Shown: one piece after another, positions 8,722 to 18,000 of the stretch
Position numbering within the stretch: position 1 is the stretch's first letter
Layout of the letters: each line of letters begins with the position of its first letter
Made by a program: the position numbers and the translations under genes
Notes under the pieces: generated by a model
Databases searched by the model: none
The model's input: only the letters and a program-made list of their open reading frames with translations
What the model was told of the DNA's origin: nothing
Assembly: GCA_026770585.1 (NCBI GenBank)
Contig: MU647229.1
Coordinates: 135,908-156,034 of the forward strand
DNA length: 20,127 bases
Direction of reading: 5' to 3'
Source: Baffinella frigidus
Lineage: Eukaryota; Cryptophyceae; Cryptomonadales; Baffinellaceae

Positions 8722-10686
8722 TAGGCGATGCGGTCAACCGGGGCGACAATCCCTAATGTCCCGCACCCGTGGGAGCTTGAGGATTTCATTTCGGAACACA
8801 ACTGAATCAGTTGCGCTATCGTAGGCTCCCAAAGCTTAAGATAAGGGTGGATATGCTATGTTAGGCATCAAACCAAAGCTTAAGATAGCACAAAAGTGCA
8901 ACTGATTCAGTTATGTTCCGAGATTAGATTGATTCAATCCCGCCATAGCTGGACACCTCGCCCTTCACACACAGCGGGCTACGAAGGGATTTTTTGCCCG
9001 AAGTTCGGCCATTTCCCGTTACCTTATCCGTAGGTACCCCCCTCTGTCCTTACGGTATTGCCTACCGTAGATTCCATGACTGATCCAACTCCGGGTTATT
9101 CAAGAAATCTCTTCGTAGTCCGCTGTGTGGGTAGTCGGGCGGGGGAGAACCGAGTACCAAACCTCCAAACCGCTGGTGTGCCGGCCCTGAGTTGTCCTCG
9201 ACCGTACTGCTGCTCTCTCTTGGCTAGGCGACGCGATTAACCGGGGCTCCACAGCCAACGGTCCTTGCCTCTCTCTCGCTCTCTCTCTCTCTCTCGCCTG
9301 CCCTGCGCGCTCCCCCACCGCGTCTCTCGTGCCGACCCGAGTGTCCTCACCCTTTGCTCCTGCTCACCCTTTGCTCATGCTCACCGCGTGCAGAGATGGG
9401 GACAAATCTCTCGTCGATCGACCTCGGGCTTGGCAGGACGGCCAAAGCCATCACCGCGGGAGGGGGACATACGTGCGCGCTGATGGTAAGCCACACGAGG
9501 CGGAGCAAACACATTTTTTAAGAAACGGGGAGCTGCACGCGTGAGGTAGTGTGTAGTAATTATTATATATTTGGTCACGTGTCGACTCGCTTTTTGGGGG
9601 GACACGTGACCAACGCCGTGCAAAACGTCTACAATCGACATTAACAAAGGGTGCTTGGGTAGCTTCGTGGGTCCATTGAGGGATCGGGAAGCGGGGACCT
9701 GGAGAATGTTCCTGTTGGAGTAGAGGGGGAAATGGCTCAAAGAACGCGCCTCCCAGCTCCCCACCCTACACCCAGAGAGCCACTCCCTGTCAAACCTAGC
9801 GAAAGACTCGCCCCATCCGGCAATGCTCAACCAGTCCAGTGATCCTGGGTGCTTCTCGCCGCAGGACGACGCTTCCGTCAAGTGCTGGGGAATGAATATA
9901 GGGGGCCAGCTGGGGATAGGCGACACCCTCGATCGAGGCTACCAACTCTACGGTCCGTGCCTCTCTCTCTCGCTCGCTCGCTCGCTCTCGCTCTCTCTCG
10001 CTCTATCTCTCTCTCTCTCTCTCTCTCTCGCCTGCCCAGCGCGCTCCACCACCGCGTCTCTCGTGCCGGCCCCACGCGTCCTCACCCAGAGCTCCTCACT
10101 CACCTATTTCCTGCTCACCGCGCACATGGATACCTCCCACATAAGAAACCGCCTCCTCGTAGCACCCCACAGTAGGCATATGCGTAGGGCCCTGTGGTGG
10201 TCCTAGGGGAGATGGCAGTTTCTTCTGACCGAGGTACCACTGTGCAGGGATGGGGAAGAACCTGTCGTCGGTCGACTTGGGGGTCGGAAGGACGGCCCTC
10301 GTCGTCGAGGCTGGCGGCTATCATACGTGCGCGCTGCTGGTACCTCCAACCCGAACAGAAAGCCCTCTGGGTGTGGGGTCCGACTGACAAACATTATTGG
10401 CAGGGAGTGGCTTTCTAGGTGCGGGAAGCTTCTGGGGTGGAGACCCGTGCAGCCAGAATCTAGTCACGCACCACCATTGAGGATCATCGTGCCTGAGACC
10501 CTTCAGTGAAAGACTTGCCCCGTCCTGCATTCCGTATTCTGTCAGTGATGCTCGGTTGCTTCTCGCCGCAGGACGACGCGACCGTCAAGTGCTGGGGGTA
10601 CAACGAGGAGGGGCAGCTGGGGACCGGTGACGCCTCCCACCGGGGCGACAATCTTTACGGTCCTTGCCTCTCTCTCTCTCGCTCTC

Positions 10687-10717
<31 letters not shown>

Positions 10718-11814
10718 ATCTTGCCTGACCCGCGCGCTCCACCACCGCGTCTCTCGTGCCGACTCCGAGTTTCCTCAATGATTGCTCTTGCTCACCCTTT
10801 GCTCCTGCCCTCCGCGTGCAGAGATGGGGGAGAACCTCACCTCGATCGACCTGGGGGCTGGGAGGACGCCCGTCGCCATCGTCGCTTCTTGGTTTTATAC
10901 CTGCGCGCTGCTGGTACCATCAACCTTCACAGAAAGTCCAATTCATTTTTGTCATTTCAGTTTTCTGGTACAACAACGCCGGAATTCGGCGTCCTTGTAC
11001 GGGTGCAGGGACCAAACCGATTTGGGATTTGGGCCTGCTCTGAGGGCTGGTGGTAAGCATGCCCACAGGGAGATAGGGAGGCGGGGACCTGCAGCATGTT
11101 TCAGCCGGACTCCACACCCAGAGATCCACGCCCTGCCGATCCTCAGCCGCCGCAACACTTGGACCGCCTCAAGCCTGGAGAACCATTCAGACAAAATCTC
11201 ATCTCGGAAGATACGAGGATCTGTCCACATTTATGCTGTGTTAAGCCTTAGTTTGATGCCAAAAAGAGCATATTCACCCTTATCTTAAGCTTTGGAAGCC
11301 TAAGATAGATTTTGTTGACTTCCGAAATTGCTTTGGAAGCCTAACACAGATTCTGGTAACTTCCAAAATTAAATCGAATCGCGCCTGGCGCGAGTAGTTG
11401 AAAGACTCGCCCCTCCGTGAATCATGAGACATTCAGTGGTCCGACATTTAGTGATCCAGCCCTTCAGTGAAAGAATTGCCCGATCTTGAGACATTATCAT
11501 AGCCAAGGCCATGCAATTTAAACCGTGTTTTTGCTATCTTGGGGTAAATTTGTGCTATTTTACCGCCATGTCGAAGCTAAGATAGCAAAATCTGACAAAA
11601 TCCACCCTTGATATATAAAAGGCGATTCAAACTGCATGGCCTCGGACACTAAATTGAATTTAGTGATGCTCGGTTGCTTCTCGCCGCAGGACGACGAGAC
11701 CATCAAGTGCTGGGGGTACAACGTGCACGGGCAGCTGGGGCGCGGTGACGTCACCAGCTGGGGCCTCCATCGCAACGGTCCTTGCCCCGCGCGCTCCTTG
11801 CCATTCTCTCCTTG

Positions 11815-11866
<52 letters not shown>

Positions 11867-14800
11867 CTGCCCCGCGCGCTCCACCACCGCGTCTCTCGTG
11901 CCGGCCCCACGTGTCCGCACCCATTGCCTCTGCTTTCCGAGTGCAGGGTCGGGGACGAACCTCCCTTCGGTCCACTTGGGGGCTGGTGGGACGGCCGTAC
12001 ACGGCCCTTACTCCTTGCTCACCCTCTTTTTTGTCTTTGTTGCAGAAATGGGCGAACATCTTCCCGCCCTGGCGTTCTGCGGCTGCTCTCCAGGGGCACA
12101 AATTATCGCGGTCTCTGCGGAGGGCAACACATCGACCACATCGATGCGCGTCTGCGCGTGCGAGGCGGGCTTCACGGGGGATGCGGCGAGTGCGGCGAGC
12201 TGCGTGGCGTGCGAAGCGGGGACGTACAAGAGTGGCGTGGGCTCCGCGGTGTGCACGAGCTGCCCGGTGAATGCGGTGACCGTTGAGGGGGGCATGAGCT
12301 GTGCGTGTGCTGCCGGCTTCACGGGGGACGCGTCGGGCGGGGAGAGCTGCACGGCGTGCAGGGCGGGTGCGCACAAGAGTGTCACAGGCTCCGCGGCGTG
12401 CTCTGCGTGCCCTGTGGGGACGTACGTGGCGACGCAAGGCTCTGCTGAATGCTCAAAGTGCCCGTCAGGCTCGAGTGTGTCCGTGACTGGCAGTGTTGCG
12501 GTCACGGCGTGCATCTGCTCCGTGGGGTACGCGGGGAGCGACGGCGGACCCTGTACAGGATGTGGGCCGGGGACGTACAGCAACGCTACTGGCAGTGCAG
12601 TGTGTGCGGTCTGTCCTGCGGATTCGTTCGCGAGTACTGCCAGCAACAAGGCGTGCACGAGGTGTGGGGCAAACGCCGCATCGGCGAAGGGGAGCACTGC
12701 CGCGAGCAGCTGCGGCTGCGCACCGGGCTTCTGGGGGGATGCCGCTAGCGGGGAAATCTGCACCGCGTGTCCTGTTGGGTCATACAAGAACTCTGTTGGT
12801 GCGACGGAGTGCTCTTCGTGCCCAGAAGAAGAACCTCAGTCGTTCCCGGGGAGCACCACGGTGGGGGACTGTGGCGCTTCTGTTTCGTTCATCACATTCT
12901 CGGGGAGGCTTCAGATGAGTCAAGCCGACTTCGAGTCCCCAGCAACAAGCGCCGCGTACGTCTCAGGCGTGGCAGCGGCGCTGGACGTCGCTGAGACCTC
13001 TGTCTTGATCCTCTCGGTGGTGGAGCAAACCACGGGACGCAGGCGCAAGCTGCTCGTGACGTCGGTCGTGGTCGAAACGCGCGTGGTCGTCTCCGCCGAG
13101 CAGGCCGTGACCGTAGCGCGACGCATCACGACCGCCAACCTCAACTCCGCGCTCAGCTTCGCGGGCATCTCCGTCGAGGAGGTGTTCAACATTTCGACCG
13201 TCAGTGGACCCGCTTCGCTTTCCGCGGGGGGGCTCGCAGGGATTGCTATCGGGGGGGTGGCCCTTCTTGCCGCGTGCGTGTGCGTGTGCTGGGGTGGAAA
13301 CCCTGCACCCTGAACCCGAAACCCTATACCCTATACCCGGAACCCTAAACCCTAAACCCTAAACCTTTAACCCGAAACCCGAAACCCTGAACCATAACCC
13401 CTAAACCCTGAACCCTAAACCCTAAACCCTAAACCCTAAACCCAAAACCCTAAACCCTCAACCCTAAACCCTAAACCCTAAACCCTAAACCAGGTGTAGT
13501 CCGGACACGTCGGGCAAAGCTCACCACAGACAACTTTGCCCGGCGGTCACAACTTTTGGGACTGGCGGGCAACGTGGCTGAGGCCGCCAAAGGTGCACCC
13601 GCCACCCCCAACCCGAAACCCGAAACCCTCGTATCAATCAACAGCCATGTGGTTTGTACCCTAATCCCTGGGGCGCATAACCTACAGGAAGTATAAATGA
13701 TGTTTCGCTCTTCTTCTTTATTACGCTCGGAAAAGGTCCCTAGATAGGCCCTTCAGCCTTGAGTTGAGTGATACCAAAGTCCTCAAGCCGTAAGAACGAG
13801 CCCGCCTCGGAACAGGTGCGGACCTTGAACCCTGAACCATGAACCCTGAACCCTACACCTCTAAACCTCTAAAGCCTCAACTCTGAACCCTACAACCTGA
13901 ACCAACCCACTAAACGCTACACCATAAACCCTGCACCCTAAACCATCAAACATAAATCATCAAAAATCAAATATAAACCATGAACCATAAACCAACTAAA
14001 ACAACTAAACTTAACCAAACCAAATCAAATCAAACTGAACCAAACCAAACCAAACCATATTACACCAAAACAGGTGCTGATGCCCAGGAGCTTCGGGACC
14101 TTGTGGAAGACTCTGTCAAAAATCTCGGCAAAGGTACCAGGGTGTAGGGTGTAGGGTGTAGGGTGAAGGGTGTAGGGTGTAGGGTCCCATCTACGTGTGA
14201 CGCTGCAGCGGCCCCCCTGTCACCTCTCTCAAGGCGGGGGCGGCTAGCCAGACGGAGGGTGGAGGGTTTCGGATGGAGCGTCGGGGCGCTGTGGCAGACG
14301 CTGTCAGGGATCTTGGCGAAGGTAACCTACCTAGACCCCACCTAGGCCCTAGACCCCACCTAGGGTAACCTACCTAGACCCCACCTAGGTAACCTACCTA
14401 GACCCCACCTAGGAGAGAGTTGTTTATTGACAACCAAGTGGTCCGGGTCCGGTTTGTCACCCAAGTGAGCGGGACAACGAGCGCCATCGGAGTTTGAATT
14501 CCCTTTTCCACGAAGGTACCCCCCAACCCCTACACTTTCTGGGTGTACGAGGGTCTCGTATACTTTCGGAACGACATCCGAGTGTGTTTTTACTCTTTTT
14601 CTCTCCTTATAATCAAGCATATCAGGATTTCCCCCCTTCTTTCCATATATATCCCCCACCCTTCCCAGGAATCGGTTTTTCATCCAAAAGCATTCCGGGT
14701 GAGCGAAAAAAATAGAGCTTTATTGCGAAGCGCGGGATTATTCTTTTCTGCCACCAAGCAGAATTGAACCCGCGCGGGACTCATAACCTGAGAAGATAAT

Positions 14801-14952
14801 CATTCTTCTTAACCACTCGGCCAACCGCCTTAACCACTCGGCCAAGATGATCCTTCGCCTTAACCACTCGGCCAACCGATAATCCTTCGCCTTAACAACT
14901 CGGCCAACCATAATCCTTCGCCTTAACCACTCGGCCAACCAACCAACCAACC

Positions 14953-15007
<55 letters not shown>

Positions 15008-18000
15008 GAAGTGCTATGGAAGATGCTGTCAGCAACGGTAACACCTCACCCCTAACCCTACCTAGACCCTACCCAGACCCTACATAGACCCTACCCAGAC
15101 CCCACATACACCCTTCCCAGACCCTACGTAGACCCTACATAGACCCTACATAGACCCTGACTATACCCTACCTGACCCCTAAACCCAAAACCCCACACCC
15201 TAAACCACAAACCCTAAACCACAAACCCCAAACTCCCAAACCCTACACCCCAAACCCCAAACCCTAACCCCTAAACCCCAAACCCTACACCAGGCTTCCG
15301 ACTTTCGACTAAGGGAAAGTTCGCCCCGCTGGTGTTTGGTAACTTCGAAACCCCAAACCCTCAACCCTAAGCCCTCAATTCTGAACCTTAACCCCCAAAC
15401 CCTAAACCAGGTAACTTCGACGAGGCAACGACGGCTCTGGTTTCCCGAAACCCCAAACCCCAAACACCAAACACCAAACCCTACACTCTAACCCCTAAAC
15501 CTTGAACCCTAAATCCTAAACCCTAAACCCTAAACCCTAAACCCTAAACCCTAAACCCTAAACCCTAAACCCTAAACCCTAAACCCTAAACCCTAAACCC
15601 TAAACCAGAGCGACTTTCTGTGCGTGAACAGCGCCGAGCTCCACGCAAACATGTAAACCCAAATCCTTAATCCTAATCCCTGAAACCTAAACCTGAAACC
15701 TAAACATTCCCAAACCCTGAACCAGGGCAAAACGCGAGCTGGCCGTCGTCTCGGAAATCGAAGAGATGGTTGCCCCTAAGCCCTAAACCATCATTTCCAA
15801 ACCCTGAACCCCAAACCATAAACCATCAACACCAAACCCTAAACCAGGTTGCGGGCGTACGACAGCGCGTCATCCAAAACAGCGTGGAATCCAAGGGTTG
15901 GGCGAGTGACGAGGCAACTCCTCAACCCTAAACCCTAAACTCTAAACCCTCATCCCTCACCCCTAAACCCTAATCTCTAAAACCTAAACCTTGAACCCTA
16001 AACCCTAAGCCCCCAATCCTAAACCCTAACCCACCCCAAACCCCGCGCCCCACGCCCCAAACCTTAAACCTCACTCCCTAAACGCCAATTCCTAATCCCT
16101 ATACTCCAAAACCAAACCCCTAAACCCTTAACCCCAAACCAGGACCAGGCGCAGCTGAAGGAGGCCGAAGAGCTCGAGGAGTGCCTTGACTACGTGCGAA
16201 CTCCAAACCCTAAACCCCAGACACTAAACACCAAACCTTAACCCCAAACCCTAAACCCTGAACACCAAACCCTAAACACCAAACCCTGAACCCTAAACCC
16301 TAAACCCCGAACCCCGAACCCGAAACCAGGTGCTCAATCAAGAAGCGGGGTCGTCCAAAGTTGTGTTTGAAAACGGAGGCGCCACTCAAGGTCAAACCTA
16401 GATTCTAAAACCTAAACCCTAATTCCTAAACCCTAACCCCGAAACACTAAAACACTAAACACTAAACCCTAAAATATCATAACTAAACCCTAAACCCTAA
16501 ACCCCAAAGCCTAAACCCCAAACCTTTTTTCTCAAACCCTAAGCCCTCAACCCTGAACCCTAAAACCCTAAACCCCAAACAATAAACCAGGCCTGAAGCG
16601 CGACTGCGACACGGACGGCAACCTCCTGCCGTCGCGCGAGATCGTCGACCCCAGACCCTAAACCCTAAACCTTAATCCCTAAACCCCAAACACCAACACC
16701 CTAATCCCTAAACCCCAAACCCCCCAAACCCCAAACCCACCAAACCCCCAACTCGAAATCCTAAACCCCAAGCCCTAAATCAGGTGGACCGCGAGACTGG
16801 GCAAACGCGCGGCATGCTCCTAGACGACTTCACAGCCCACCCTTCTTCGAAGCTCGCAGGTATGCCACGCCAGAGGCCTCGATGGTAATCACTGCTTTAT
16901 CGACGCCAGGTCTGGCGTAGTTGACTTTAGAATTGTTCGGGGTTCCACTGAAATATGTCAAAAGTGGATGTTTTGAAGCCTCTGGCGTAGTAGGGTTCAG
17001 AACACTTTGGGACGAATCCACAGCCCACCCCAGCGCGACCCAAGGAGGTTCGAGGTTTAGGGTTCAGGGGTGTCGGGTTTAGGGTCATGACCACACCTTG
17101 GGGCCAGGACTGCGGTGGGAGAATGTGCGGACACTAAACCCTAGGCTCTAAACCCCAGACCCCAAACCCGAAGCCCGAAAACCGAAAACCAATTCCAGGG
17201 CTGGGTCGGGAGCATGTGCTGGCGCTGCGCCTCTACACTACCGTCGCCTTCAAAAGCATACACCCTAAACCCCGAGCCCAAACCCTAAACCCTAGACCCC
17301 AAACCCCAAATTCTAAACTCAAAACCCGAAACCCTACACCCCCAACACCAAACCCCAAACCCCAAACCCCAAACCCCAAACCAGGCATCAACCACCCGCT
17401 ACGCGACGCGACACGCAAGGCTGAGGGCAAAGCGCACCCGCTGCCTGTCACGGTGCGACCCCGCGAACCCTAAAGTTGTTTGTCCACTTACGAACCCGCG
17501 AACACCAAATACCAAACACCAAGACTGAAACTCAAAAACCCAAACCCCAAACTCCAAACCCTTACCCAGGTTGCGTTACTCGAGAAGGCCGTGCTTCAGC
17601 TGCGCAAGGTAAACCCTGAACCCTGAACCCTAAAACCTAATCCCTAAACCCTAAACCCGAAACCCGAAACCAGGTGGAAGGGAACGAGACTACGGCGCAC
17701 GACTCGGTTCCCCAAATCCCCAAGCCCGAACCGCAACCCGAAGCCCGAGAACCGCAAGTCGAAACCGACACCCAGAACACTAGTCCCGAAACCCGTTAGC
17801 AGAAATTCGAATCCAGAAACCCGAAACCCTGATCCCGGAATCCGCATCCTGAATCCCGAAATTCGAAACCCGCAACCTCATCCCAAAACCCGCAAGCAGG
17901 TAGACCTGTACCGCGGCCTCGCAAGTCGCTCCATTCCGGAGGAGTTCTTAGCCAAGGGCGGCACGGAGTTGGCGTCCATGTCGACCACACGGTGAAACTG

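Larger units (their letters stand above)
14134..15011 (+). other. Long stretch with minisatellite, AT-rich sequence and tRNA-like array
   Basis: Starts with (GGGTGTA)n at 14139-14187, the opposite polarity from other introns. A tandem repeat of GTAACCTACCTAGACCCCAC, about 25 bp per unit, spans 14322-14413. I recognise nothing at 14414-14748. The tRNA-like sequence follows. Exon joins across this stretch are unresolved. Confidence 0.5.
15038..16783 (+). repeat. Series of telomere-like introns
   Basis: Introns 15038-15293, 15339-15410, 15440-15608, 15653-15725, 15769-15847, 15914-16142, 16194-16329, 16391-16590 and 16644-16783 all consist of diverged CCCTAAA units. They share the acceptor aaaccag or a near variant. 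They separate exons of 29-76 nt. Confidence 0.8.

Noticed and set aside
12008-12787. Minus-strand open frame of 259 codons
   Set aside because: Shadow of the GC-rich cysteine-rich exon; no start context or known family, and the + strand has clear GCC2/GCC3 motifs.
13294-13313. Stop codon at 13311-13313 as the true end of the RCC1/cysteine-rich gene
   Set aside because: The last residues come from telomere-like sequence. A GT donor in the right phase and an exon coding basic residues after the membrane helix make a splice more likely. Not fully excluded.
14738-14950. Minus-strand open frame with repeated LAEWLRR
   Set aside because: It translates the tandem tRNA 5' halves; the repeat is a DNA-level copy of box A.
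15200-15463. Gly/Val/Leu-rich repeated frames over telomere-like sequence (also 17233-17451, 18970-19176)
   Set aside because: Heptamer repeats give open frames by composition only.
15000-17700. CRISPR-like array: short repeats alternating with unique 30-75 bp segments
   Set aside because: The unique segments are coding exons in phase, the repeats vary in length and sequence, and the genome is eukaryotic.
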